Source of the DNA: Puccinia triticina
Lineage: Eukaryota > Basidiomycota > Pucciniomycetes > Pucciniales > Pucciniaceae
Direction: 5' to 3'
Length of the DNA stretch: 64,000 nucleotides
Assembly: GCF_026914185.1 (NCBI RefSeq)
Contig: NC_070566.1
Location: 4,464,001 to 4,528,000, forward strand
The translations under genes were made by a program, and so were the position numbers. A model generated the notes under the pieces. It was given only the letters and a program-made list of their open reading frames with translations. It had not been told where the DNA came from and did not search any database. Below, one piece after another: positions 1-9,830 of this stretch (within the stretch, counting starts at the first letter, position 1; each line of letters opens with the position of its first letter).

Positions 1-239
1 GGTCCAAGGCTTTCAGAGGTTATGCGTTTAGGTGCCTATATGTTATGTGTTTGGCACCTAAACACATAAAGTCCATGCTCACAAGCATGATGAATATTCA
101 TTTTGGGATGATTGGGGTTGTCATTTAGACCCCACTAGCTCCAAACGGAGCTCTGGGTTAAGTTGATCCAACCCAATGCGGGTGCGGGTCAAACTAAGCG
201 CCCTGATCCGGGCTAACTTAGCACCCGGTGCGGATGGTC
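1..239 (-). mobile_element. MITE end fragment, TAA-target family
   Basis: This segment is the reverse complement of parts of the complete element at 13499-14595. Positions 122-239 match its GAGCATCCGCA end, including a shared CTAAGTTAGCCCGG block and a 'GAGCTCCGTTTGGAGC' dyad. Positions 1-115 match its other side, including the palindromic block with GGTGCCTA and TGGCACCTA. The outer end at 239 is followed by TAA (240-242), the likely 3-bp target duplication. The other end lies outside the window. A Tourist/Harbinger-like non-autonomous element is the best reading; no coding capacity is seen. Confidence 0.75.
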
Positions 240-329
240 TAACAGCAGTTCCAAGTGTCAAAATGAATCCTGTGAACTCTTCACTTCAATGAAATTCAAT
301 TGTTTCATGTTGCGCATGCAAAAGGAAAA

Positions 330-438
330 CAGATGTACTTTGTGCACTGCAAAAAACTTGTTGCACACTGTGGGGGTCGTCCACTCAACGTCTCGGCCAC
401 AGTGCGTGGTAGCTCAAAACTCTTTGTGCACTGCACAA
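330..438 (+). repeat. Left TIR of the MULE
   Basis: Begins CAGATGTACTTTG and matches the reverse complement of 7714-7822 over about 107 bp with scattered differences. Many of these are TG/CG or CA/CG pairs, which fits CpG decay. Confidence 0.9.
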
Positions 439-972
439 ACCCCCAAAAGAAGGAATAGCTTTTTTCAACTTTTCTCTTGACCAATGAAGAGTCTGGGTTC
501 CAAGAGGCCCGTTGAAAAATTCTTGATGAAATCTCATGGCCCCTTCACCCCCCAAAGAATTAAGCAACATTAAGTCCAAAAAACCGCTGCACCCACCCAA
601 GAAGCATTTTCCCAAGGCCTGAGGGCTTCAATTTTTTGAAAGCATAAAGCAGCATGTTCAAAAAGCACTATCAGGTGTTTTCCTGAGTTGTATGCACACA
701 GGAGGCTATGTATTTGTCCAATTTCATTATGCTTAGTAGCTTTCATACAACCAAATGAAATTGGGTGTTTACTTTCTGTTAGGGACCTTAAAAAACCTAG
801 ACAATTTGATTGATGTTATTTCATGCCATCTTTGGCATCTACAATGTGTTTAAAATGTAAGAAATGGTCACACCGGGACATTTTTGCATCAAAAACAAGA
901 AATCATCACATGAAGGCAATTTTGCGTCTTAAGTAAGCAAAAGAAGATGACCAAATGAAAGAAAACCCATAA

Positions 973-1780
973 CACTACAAACATTTATTATTTTTCCTAA
1001 AAAAAGAGTCAACATGAAAAAAATGAAACCAAAATTTCACTCAGGGGAACAAACTGAGCATGCTGAGCCAAAAAAATAAAATGTCCCAAACTGAGCAAAA
1101 ATTGTCAGACAATGTTTTGGGATGGTTTTTTTTTCACTGGCCTGGCGGGCCCGGAGCAAGCTTGAGCAGGCCTGAGACAGGCCTGCCCCAAAAGCACATT
1201 GGGTCAGTATTAAAGGAGTTTTGCCTTGCCCTGGGAGCTTCTGGGGCTTTTGATGGGCCCAAAATCTCAACATGGGCTTTTGATGGTCTGAGGTACCAAA
1301 CCGGGCCACTGAATAGCCCATGGGCCTTTGAATTCCTAGGGATCTTCATGGGCCACCAAGAGCCCATTAGCTATGTCGGGCCTCATGGTGGGCTTTCTGT
1401 GAATTCAAAGGCCCATGGGCTATTCAGTGGCCCGGGTTGATACTTCTAGACCAGCAAAAGCCAATGTTGAGATTTTGGGCCCATCAAAAGCCCCAGAAGC
1501 TCCCAGGGCAAGGCAAAACTCCTTTAATACTGACCCAATGTGCTTTTGGGGCAGGCCCGTCTCAGGCCCACTCAAGGCCTGCTCAAGCCTGCTCCGGGCC
1601 CGCCAGGCCCGTGAAAAAAAACCATCCCAAAAAATTGTCTGACAGTTTTTTCTCAGTTTGGGACATTTTATTTTTTTGGCTCAGCATGCTCAGCTTGTTC
1701 CCCTGAGTGAAATTTTGGTTTTATTTTTTTCATGTTGACTTTTATTTTTTTTTGGGGCAAAATAATAAATTTTTGTAGTG
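973..1780. mobile_element. Foldback MITE with CACTA termini
   Basis: The two halves are near-perfect inverted copies. The left arm runs 973-1336 and the right arm 1402-1780, with a 65-bp centre. The outer ends read CACTACAAA and TTTGTAGTG, the CACTA (En/Spm) signature, and both sides are flanked by TAA (970-972, 1781-1783), a 3-bp duplication as expected for that superfamily. Open frames crossing it are only translations of the arms. It lies inside the MULE, between the transposase gene's 3' side and the left TIR. Confidence 0.88.
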
Positions 1781-4700
1781 TAAGTAACAAATTATTATTC
1801 ATAAATTTACTAATGCAAATGCCTGATTCTAATCTATATCCAACACAACAGGGGTTACATTAGGATCTTATGGAAATCTTTGGTCCCATTCATCTTGATT
1901 CAATTGAATGAAGCTCTCCCATGCTGAGGCAGCTGCGCTTCTCCATTTAAACCAGTGATGAGATATACTAGGGGCGGGAAATATACCGCCTTCAAATCAA
2001 AACGTGTTGTAGTGATACTGACCTTCCAAATAAACAACAAATATTGGGGGGTTGGTCATTGGCCCATGAATTAAAGGAAGGTAAGTCTCAGTGATCAAAT
2101 TGGAGATGTGAATAACCAGTTGTTGAAACGTGTCTGCCAGAAGATTGCCGTGTCAAGGAAATTTAATCCAATGGGTCTGCTTTGCAAACGGCCTGAATGA
2201 ATTTAGGTTTGATTGGAATCAATTGAAAGGAATCAAATCGGACACAGTTAATAAGTACTTCTTGTCTTTGTATACCTTGATTGTGTCCATTGCTTCAACC
2301 ATTTCCTTTTGTACATCTTCCCAGGAATTGTTATTGGTTAGGCCCATGCTCACAGCAGCCAAGCTGAACCCGCAATGTCCATTGCCTGAAAAGTTGTGGA
2401 TCATTGAGATTGCATGTCTTAATCTGGTTGGCACCAAGTTGTACTGACAATGAGCCTAGAATGAATGACAATGACATAAGATCAGGTCTAAAATCTGAAT
2501 TATTTTCAACTTTATCAACATCCATGTGATTTGCTTGATCTACATCCATGCAATTTGCTTAATCTACATCCATGCGGTCGGATTGACTTTTGTTTGACTT
2601 TTTAAAGCTAAATTATACATTTGCTTCCACCCCTCAATCATTTTTCCTTTGAACAACACGCCCAGACCTCTGTGATATCATGTGATTGAGTAATTAGTTT
2701 TTGTTAGAGTAGTCACATGGGCAACAAGATACACTGAAACTTACAGTCACTATTGGCACAGGATCACAAGGAAGAGAGGTCTCTGATTCATCCAAAACTT
2801 TGTCCGATTCATCTGAAATATTGCCTTCAGTGTCAGAGGATACCTTTGCTTTCTTTTTACGATGTGGAAGATTAGATTTAGCTGTGTTGCAAGGTTGTCC
2901 CCGCTTTTGTTTAGGGGCCGCTTCTTTGCTCTCTGAAACCTTTTTAGGCCGACCAACTTTCTTCTTGGGTTCTTGATAATCCCAGCTAGAAGGATCTCTC
3001 TTGGTTGAGCTTTCCAAGGTTGGTTTGGATTTGTTTAGCGCCCCCTTTGGTCATCCTTTGTGCGGATGTTTGACAAGATCATTGAGTGGAGTCAGAGAAT
3101 GTGTTTGGTCCAGTAAGAAAGCAAAATCTGCAATGCAGTTTGGCTTCTTGGATGTTGTTAGTTTCTGGAATCACTTGTAGATTTTGCGCAGAAAAAGTTG
3201 ATCAAGATCTTCATTGCTAGGCAAACTCGATTGAGACGGAAGAGGTACAACAACCTTTTGCGGGTCAAAAAGAGCCTTTCTCAGTTAAAATAAAAAAACA
3301 CCAGATATTTGAATGCAAAGATAGAAAAGAAAAATGTACTGAAACATCAGGCAAGTGCCATTGTGAATGGAAATTGCTTGGATCAAGAGCTTTGCCTTTG
3401 ATTTCAAGCTGCCTCATCTTGTGCAAGCATGGGATACCCATGTGCAATTTGTAGTTGCAATCTTCTCCGCAATCAAGCAACAGGCATTTTGCTGTCCAAA
3501 TTGTATGGTGAGATATCTTCCCCAACGTTTGATTGAGGACTTCCAGAAGATTAAACAAGTGAACCTGTTTTTGGACTTCACAATCTATCATCAACTTATG
3601 CAGCTGGTGTTTCACTTCATCTTGCATGTTGGATATTGTTTTGTGCATTGAAGAATTTGCACCTTTGAGGAATTGCTTGACCAAAGTGTGAAGAATTTTG
3701 ACTTGGGACGTGTTGACGTTACCAAAATGTGAAACATTGCTGATGAGGTACTTGACAAAGCAATTGCAAAGGGGGATCAAATTTTTTGCCAGGTATTCCA
3801 TAACCTTGGGCGTGCAGTTTGTTATCATTTTGGTGAAGTTCTTCTGACAGACCGCTGCGTAGCTCAAAGCAACCAAGAAGTTCCAAGATTTGCAAAAAAG
3901 AGAGTAATAATCTTCCCCAAGAATGAGAAGGCAATGGGCATAAAGGTTTTTACCCATATGCCACTGGCAAAAGAGGTTCTGGGCTTAGGGGAATATTGTT
4001 TCAATTGAATTCATCAATGCTTTCTCTTTGTTGGTCAGGATAACAGATGGAGTGTGCGGTTGGAGCGCTGATTGAAGCTGTTCCAAAGCCCAAGTAAAGC
4101 CTTCTTCTTGCTCCTTTGCCATGAAACAGAAAGCACCAGGGGAGATATGTTCCCACTCCCCAGGGAGTGCCAGAGCTGAATTTGATGTGAGTTTTGGTCG
4201 GATGTGAGCCTGATGTGCATCAGTAACTCATCCCTAAATGAATTGAAGTGGATGCAGAAGTGAGTCAAAAGTCAGTCAGAATTGATTTGGGAGTCAACAC
4301 AATGTTGTGTAGAATTCTTTTGTTTTCTAGGTACAACTAGAGGAAAAAATATGATGAAATGATATTTCACCCAAGTCCAACTCATCAATTGCTCCTGTTT
4401 GATGATGTAAAAGGATAGGAAAGCAAAATTGCCATTCTTGAATGTAATTCCTGTAAAAAAAATGAGTTTCTTGTAATTCACATTACATGCCCTCATATAA
4501 AAAATTAAAGTAAAAGTCAACTTGGTATTATTGGGTTTAGAATTTTGGAATGTGGTTATGTTGCAGTAAAATTAGTGAAACTCATTTTCTTGGAAATGCT
4601 GTAATTAATTTGAATTTTGTGAAAAAAAATGGTGATAAACTATTGTAATTGGGGTGAAAGTCTGAGGTAAGTCAAGGTTGGATTGCAGTGCCACCCCAGT

Positions 4701-4816
4701 TTGGTCACATATCCTGGCCTCTTCAAAAAAATGATTGTTTTGTTTTTTGTTTTTTTTTGCTTTTCAAAATCCACATGTGCACATGCAAGTGAATGTTTTT
4801 GCACTTTGCTAATAGT

Positions 4817-4846
4817 CACCCTAATGTACACGCGTACATTGAGGTG
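4817..4846. repeat. Hairpin with TGTAC arms (first of a pair)
   Basis: Imperfect 30-bp palindrome with arms CACCCTAATGTAC and GTACATTGAGGTG around ACGC. It resembles the longer hairpin at 4911-4950 and lies in the same element, so the two are probably duplicated copies of one structure. Confidence 0.7.
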
Positions 4847-4910
4847 GAAATATCACAGGATAGGCCTTTCACAGCCACATGAAAAGTAAAAACTTTGTGT
4901 TGGGACACCA

Positions 4911-4950
4911 ATTGTCCCCCTGATGTACGCGAGTACATGAGGGGGACAAT
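4911..4950. repeat. 40-bp hairpin with GTAC-GCGA-GTAC core
   Basis: The arms ATTGTCCCCCTGATGTAC and GTACATGAGGGGGACAAT pair with a single mismatch around a GCGA loop. It is followed by a 'CGCCTTTCACATCACCATGA' block that also follows the hairpin at 4817 in altered form, so a unit of about 100 bp seems duplicated. Confidence 0.8.
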
Positions 4951-5731
4951 ATGACATACTGCGCCTTTCACATCACCATGAAAAAGACACACTGGTCATG
5001 GAGCCAAGAAAGGCATATATTTTGGATGAGTTCTGGATGAATTCCAGATGAGTTCTGGATTATTCCTTGGCAAGTTATGGTTTATTTCAGGATGATTTCC
5101 AACTGATTTCAAGCTGACTTCCAGTCTTGTTCATACCTATTCAATATTTCTTTACCAAAGGCCTCCAGCACAGTTATGGAAAAAAATTACGGTAAGGCAC
5201 TCCCTGGGGAGTGGGAACATATCTCCCCTGGTGAAGTAAGTGTAAAGGATTGGTTGCACAAGTTGATTCCAGTAACGTGTAGGAGGGGCATCTTGTAGTG
5301 GTTAGTCTTGTAAGTCACATCAATTAGAATGCATGTTGAATGAATTTTTGCCATTTCCATAGATTCTGGAAGCGTAAAGAAAAGGGCATTGAGGTGTGTG
5401 GCAGAAGTTTGGACGTTGGTTGAGGATTTTACTCTGTAATTGAAATCTTTTGATTTTAAGCAGTCAATTATCATTTTCATAGAATTTTGTGCTTGAATTT
5501 TTCTGTTTTTCTGGTAGTTGCAGTTGTGAATTGCGCTCAAAGGTGCTAGGAGGATTTTCAATGTGTCTTGCATCAAAACATTCTTTGCTTTCAAAGGCAT
5601 CACACCGGCAGAAGCAAGTTTCTCCAGGTCAAGACATTGCTTGGTTGTTAACCTTTGGTGAATGATGTGTGCCACTGGAGAATCAAAAGGAGGATGGTTA
5701 TGATCCGGGTTTTTCACTATTAATTCCCACC

Positions 5732-5946
5732 TGTAGAGACTGTAAAATGAAGATGTGTCTGGTGAGAGTCAAACTCACGACCTCAGCTATGCTGAGACAC
5801 ATACTAGAGTGCTGCCTTTACCAACTAGGCTACAGACGCTTGTGGCTGCCAGCTGGGTGGTTGGTTGGTAGTGCTCATGGGTCGATCCAACAGCCCTCTA
5901 TACTGTGGTGATACATCATGGTAGCAGACTAACAGACAACTCAACA
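5732..5946 (-). repeat. LTR 1 of the miniature retroelement
   Basis: 215-bp direct repeat with TG...CA ends, flanked outside by CCACC. It contains the tRNA-like sequence at 5755-5839 and, in plus orientation, a second B-box-like word GGGTCGATCC near 5880. Confidence 0.88.
5755..5839 (-). other. tRNA-like sequence inside LTR 1
   Basis: On the minus strand the acceptor arms GCGTCTG and CAGACAC pair with one mismatch. A D-arm GCC...GGC carries the A-box TAGCCTAGTTGG. A long variable arm (CTCAGC-ATA-GCTGAG) and a T-arm GTGAG...CTCAC follow. The T-loop reads TTTGACT here and TTCGACT in the other LTR. The anticodon arm is poor (4 bp, loop with CTAG), so this is a class II tRNA-like promoter or mimic rather than a working tRNA gene. 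Confidence 0.7.
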
Positions 5947-5964
5947 CCCCCCCTTGCTACATGA

Positions 5965-5985
5965 TGGGAAGTGGGGATTGACCCC
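5965..5985 (+). other. Possible primer-binding site
   Basis: TGGGAAGTGGGGATTGACCC begins with TGG and reads as the complement of a tRNA 3' end (CCA, acceptor strand, then a T-arm GGGGTCAATCCCC). It lies 18 bp inside LTR 1, farther than the usual few bases, so the assignment is tentative. Confidence 0.4.
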
Positions 5986-6651
5986 AAGAGAGAGTGGGAA
6001 TGAGACCCAGGAAAGATGATCAGCGTAGGGATTGAACCCGTGATCTAGATGTAGGCTTATAGGGGTTTGCGTGGTCTTACAAGTAAGCATTCACAAATTC
6101 ATCAAGTCTCTATTGTAAGCGAGTAGCGCTCAGGTAGCTCTGGGCTCATAACCTGTAAAAACCCCGGGGAAGGAAGAAAAGGTACCACCCGACTACACAA
6201 TTGTAGCGGGCATCAACTCTCCCCCGGAGAGGTATACACCAGGCCATAACACTCCCCCACAAGCCAATATCACTGATAACAGAGGTGATATTGGATTGGA
6301 CACCAAATGGACTGGTGTGAAACTACATACAAATCTAAGTGTTACTCCCCGACAGACTTGTTAACTGTCAACTTTCACGCATACTGGCTACTATACTAAT
6401 GCTATTTTTTTAAAGACTATACTATGATTTATCTTAAAATGGGACTTTTGGCACCCATGAACCGTGGAACTATTTTAAGGCAACCACACTCCTAAACCAA
6501 TAATCAATAATATGCTTATATGTAAGACTAGGAGTAGCTAACACAGTTATGTCATGTTATGTGAGGGTTACAAGCTGGGGAGATGTGACATGTGCGAGAT
6601 GCAGGCAATGGGAATTGAACACGCAACAGAGGTAACGCTGGGCTCATAACC

Positions 6652-6866
6652 TGTAGAGACTGTAAAATGAAGATGTGTCTGGTGAGAGTCGAACTCACGA
6701 CCTCAGCTATGCTGAGACACATACTAGAGTGCTGCCTTTACCAACTAGGCTACAGACGCTTGTGGCTGCCAGCTGGGTGGTTGGTTGGTAGTGCTCATGG
6801 GTCGATCCAACAGCCCTCTATACTGTGGTGATACATCATGGTAGCAGACTAACAGACAACTCAACA
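6652..6866 (-). repeat. LTR 2 of the miniature retroelement
   Basis: Second 215-bp LTR, followed by the duplicated CCACC. Its tRNA-like sequence (6675-6759, minus) keeps an intact GTTCGACTC B-box, unlike LTR 1. Confidence 0.88.
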
Positions 6867-7713
6867 CCACCTTCCAGAAGCTGCATTGTGCGTGACAGTC
6901 AATCACAAAGGGTTGATAGTTCCCCTTTCTTTATTCATTTTTTTGGGCTTTGAAGTTGATTTGGGTTTCTGAGAGCTGTCATGCAGGTTTGAAATTTGAT
7001 CTTCCTTGTGATCCCCTTTGGGCGCCCAATGTGGTTGGTAAGGGCCAGACTTGTCGCACTGATAAACCACACAATTTTGTCCCTTGACAGTGTACAAATG
7101 TGCTGTTGCAATGGCAAATCCATGGTTGAAAGCCCACTTTTGGATTGTCTCAAGGCATTTGTCCCTTGAGCCAAAGTCGCGCTCTGGGGGCGCAGGAATC
7201 AAGTTATTAGCTGCCATAATTGTTTCTGGTTTGATTGGTTCTTTGGCATCTTTGGCAGACAGTTCTTTGGAGGCAGAAGGTTCTTTGGGGGCAGATGGTC
7301 CTTTGGCAGCAGACGGTTCTTTGGCGGCAGATGGTTCTTTGGCAGTAGACAGTTCTTTGGTGGACAGAATTTCAGATCCAGGTACCTGGATGTGAGGAGA
7401 GAATTGTCTTGAATCCATCAATGGCTTGGAGAGCTTTGCAATGTCAGAGCAATGTTGGATGTTAATCTGCAAGTTGCTATGTACTACTGAAGCAAAATAT
7501 ATAGTGTCTCGGGGGTGGAGAGAGTTGTGCGCGGGGGTAGGGGGATTGGGTATCCACGGGTTTGGGGGTGCTTGATTGCTATTTTTTGTGGTATTTGTAG
7601 AACCTTTTTTCATGTCTTGTTCACTGGTCTGATTTGCACATAAATATTCCTGGGGGTTAATGAAGGCCCTTTCTAACATCTGGCACCAGGAAATCTATTT
7701 TTGGACAGTGCTT

Positions 7714-7822
7714 GAGCTGCAGTGCGCAAAGAGTTTTGAGCTACTGCGCACTGTGGCCAAGACGTTGAGTGGACGACACCCACAGTGCGCGACGAGTTTT
7801 TTGCAGTACGCAAAGTACATCC
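7714..7822 (-). repeat. Right TIR of the MULE
   Basis: Inverted partner of 330-438; the outer end reads GTACATCC on the plus strand, followed by the duplicated AAAGGAAAA. Confidence 0.9.
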
Positions 7823-7859
7823 AAAGGAAAAAGACAAAACACTACCAAACCTTTATTTA

Positions 7860-8040
7860 GGGTGTTCAAAGTTGACTTGCATAAAATCATAAAATTCTAA
7901 GCTGAAAAAAATATGTTGCACCCAAGCACTCAAATTAGAGCAACATTTCTAGAATGGTACATATGAAATTATCACTTGAAAGTTTTATAATTTTATGATT
8001 TTATGCATTGAAAATTTTATGATTTCAACTTTGAACACCC
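7860..8040. mobile_element. 181-bp MITE with GGGTGTTCAAAGTTG ends
   Basis: Ends GGGTGTTCAAAGTTG and CAACTTTGAACACCC are perfect inverted repeats and are flanked by TTA (7857-7859, 8041-8043). Subterminal 'CATAAAATCATAAAA' words are also inverted. Size and target fit a Tourist-like (PIF/Harbinger) MITE. It lies 47 bp from the stop codon of the next gene, so it may sit in that gene's 3' untranslated region or terminator. Confidence 0.9.
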
Positions 8041-8087
8041 TTATTACAGAATGTTATGGTAAAAAGTACATACTTTTTGCCAGCCTG

Positions 8088-9337
8088 CTAAATTTTCCAA
8101 CCAAAGTTTAACAGGAAGTTGGACAAGGGGATCATAGATAGTCCCAGTAGACTGCTTTGAGCCAAGCCTACCAAGACGTTTCGATTGTGATTGTCTTTAA
8201 ATTTGATTAGGATTAGGAGTCTGTTTATGAGATTGTACATGGTGTCCCAGGTTCCAACCCTGGTCAACGCGAGCGACACACCAGCTGAGATCAGGTAAAC
8301 CTCCAGCGACCTTTTGCCGAGGATTTCGAGCGCTGAACTTATTTGCTGGGTAAATCGATTTGGAAGAGATACTAGAAGCTTTGAGAGTGACCAGTATAAC
8401 AAGCTTGTGGCAGCAGTTTGTCCGACGTAAGTCGGCGTCCAAAGGATCTTGGTGGCAGGCGAAGGCAGCAAGCCGGTCAACAAGCTCGCAAGGATCCCCA
8501 GCCCCGCAAGCTGAGCGTTCTCGATCTTGGTCATGTTCTGATAGGGACGGGCTAGATAGCTTCCCAGAAATCCGGAAAGTGGTACGGTCAAGAGGGCGGG
8601 TAGGAGTCCTTCGGGATCGAACCCGGATGTCGGTTGGTGTAGATGAGAAGGGCCGAAAACTCTTTGGTCGAACCAGGCCTGAGAGCTTAAATGAAGCGGG
8701 TCGAATGGACGGAGACGAGAGACCATGTACCACGATAGACCGAGTGCAGCCGGAAAAATCGGAGCCTTGATCATAAAGTAGGATTCCACGGCGCAAATAA
8801 TCGAAGAGATCCCAATCGTTCCAAGCACCGAGGGAATCCGATAGGTCCGAAAATTCATTAGGCCATCTTTGTGGAGCCCGATCAATCGAGGGAGGAGATT
8901 GTTATGTGCTATTCCGAGCAGATTCAACTTGATGGCCCGGATCAACGCTCTTTTGAGTGGTGAAGCTCGACCATCCTGTCCAATCTTCTTAGATTGGGCG
9001 GAAGCCAGGCCAGAAGTGAAGACGAAGCATGGGAAAATTGTCTAGAATGGGCAACATCCACGATCAGTTGAGTTCAACGAAGCATACTACAATTAAACAG
9101 ACACTGTTGTGCAAAAAGACGGACATCAGCAAAAGTAATGGATTGATGGATCGAGCTTGGATGCGACAACCAGCCGGGACGAACTGGTCCAGCGGTGTTG
9201 ACGAGCACCATTGCGAAACAAGTTAATCCGCGAAGGACATCGATCGATCGATCCCGCTTCGCAGCATCCAGAACATCCAACTCGGTCACCTTCACTGGGT
9301 CGCCATCCCCATCAGGTTGCTTGGTTCTATCCGCCAT
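8088..9337 (-). CDS. HGSNAT/DUF5009-type membrane acetyltransferase-like protein
   Basis: Two exons (9125-9337 and 8088-9041) join across an 83-bp intron and encode 388 residues. The join reads TFAD-TIFPCFVF, the conserved second signature of heparan-alpha-glucosaminide N-acetyltransferase-like proteins. Before it, residues 38-45 read IDVLRGL, the first-helix signature. Further on come RIPSVLGTIG, FDPEGLLPALL, LWTPTYVG and LEILGKRSLEVYL, all in family order. About ten hydrophobic helices are expected, so it is a multi-pass membrane protein that would move acetyl groups across a membrane. A His sits just before the TFAD motif, as in the family. ATG 9337 was chosen because it gives a short hydrophilic N-terminus; the frame stays open upstream to 9430. 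The fungal substrate is unknown. Confidence 0.85.
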
Positions 9338-9830
9338 CGGGACCGCGTATTCGAACGCGTCGAGGATTGAGGGGGTGATCGGACCAACCTGTTGACTGCA
9401 AAGGTCGCCAGGTTTCCACAAAAAAATCAAGGTGCAAGACTCGCGAGGAAAACTCAGAGCCTTCGAACCGACTTCTTGGCCAAAAAATCTTTGTAACTTT
9501 TTCAGTCCCGCCTAATCCAGCTGAGAGCATTTCCACCCCGGGGGGTAATTTCGGGGCGCTAAGAGCATCCACCAGTCTCTGTAAACCCGCTCGGTAAGGC
9601 ATATTGGAGGACTTCCCGTCGGTTCTGCGGGCCTCGCAGAAAATAATTTACAAAGAAAAAATCTAAAAGTCTAAATTGTGGCTTCCGTCGCACGAAGTTC
9701 CTAAATTTACAACCTGCCAGGATCTTTGCCTCACAACACCATCCTCACTCGAACATAAGCCCATACCTCACTCGAACACTCGACCATCCATTTCCCACAT
9801 AACCAATCCATATCTCACTCACCCACCACA

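Larger units (their letters stand above)
4134..5233. mobile_element. Non-autonomous element with CACCAGGGG TIRs, nested in MULE transposase
   Basis: Perfect 38-bp TIRs begin CACCAGGGGAGATATG and end in GGGAGTGCC (4134-4171 and 5196-5233). Both flanks carry AAG (4131-4133, 5234-5236). Removing the element plus one AAG joins TLT to FCFMAKE in the MULE transposase with no frame change, which proves both boundaries. A 3-bp duplication with CAC-type ends suggests the CACTA superfamily, but the family is not certain. The interior is AT-rich and non-coding, with two hairpins and degenerate 'gatgattccag'-like tandem words around 5025-5125. Confidence 0.88.
5732..6866 (-). mobile_element. Miniature LTR retroelement (TRIM-like) with tRNA-like LTRs
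   Basis: Two direct repeats of 215 bp (5732-5946, 6652-6866) start TGTAGAG and end CAACA. The whole is flanked by the 5-bp repeat CCACC (5727-5731, 6867-6871). The LTRs differ at only one position that I can see (CAA versus CGA near 5770), so the insertion is recent. The interior of about 705 bp has no coding frame. Removing the element plus one CCACC restores the MULE reading frame (SGRW-ELIVKN). Each LTR holds a tRNA-like sequence, and more tRNA-like pieces occur inside: GGCTCATAACC anticodon-arm-like blocks at 6145 and 6641, and T-arm-like 'GGGATTGAACCC' near 6022. Confidence 0.85.
1850..7679 (-). pseudogene. MULE transposase with SWIM zinc finger, AT-hook and OTU-like domain, broken
   Basis: Read on the minus strand, 6903-7679 is the N-terminal region with an AKEPSA repeat and a FAR1-like DNA-binding start. 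The same frame resumes at 5717 with the WELIVKNPDHNH motif after the miniature LTR element. 5234-5717 holds the first DDE aspartate (LIDVTY). The frame continues at 4130 (FCFMAKEQEEGFTWAL) after the second insert, followed by QWHMGKN and a SWIM-type finger (GIPCLH). Near 2950 is an AT-hook (VGRPKK). Around 2370 the motif GNGHCGF marks an OTU-like cysteine-protease domain running to about 1850. Where the family has a second catalytic Asp, this copy has Asn (ILTNKEKAL). In-frame stops lie at 6903-6905, 3985-3987, 2219-2221 and 2153-2155. Recognition is firm; exact exon limits are not. Confidence 0.85.
330..7822 (-). mobile_element. MULE (Mutator-like) transposon with nested insertions
   Basis: Both ends share a TIR of about 107 bp (330-438 and 7714-7822), and the element is flanked by the identical 9-bp repeat AAAGGAAAA (321-329 and 7823-7831), the duplication length expected of Mutator-like elements. 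The minus strand carries a broken transposase with SWIM and OTU domains. Three other elements sit inside (973-1780, 4134-5233, 5732-6866). Subtracting them leaves about 4.4 kb, a normal size for an autonomous MULE. The host-side target shows no gene. Confidence 0.9.

Noticed and set aside
1037..1706. Several 75-126-codon frames repeating similar peptides on both strands
   Set aside because: They are translations of the two arms of the CACTA foldback.
5755..5839. A functional tRNA gene
   Set aside because: Anticodon arm does not form a normal 5-bp stem with 7-nt loop, and the sequence is duplicated as part of an LTR.
8360..8770. 136-codon plus-strand open frame
   Set aside because: Lies antisense within the acetyltransferase exon, whose family motifs are clear.
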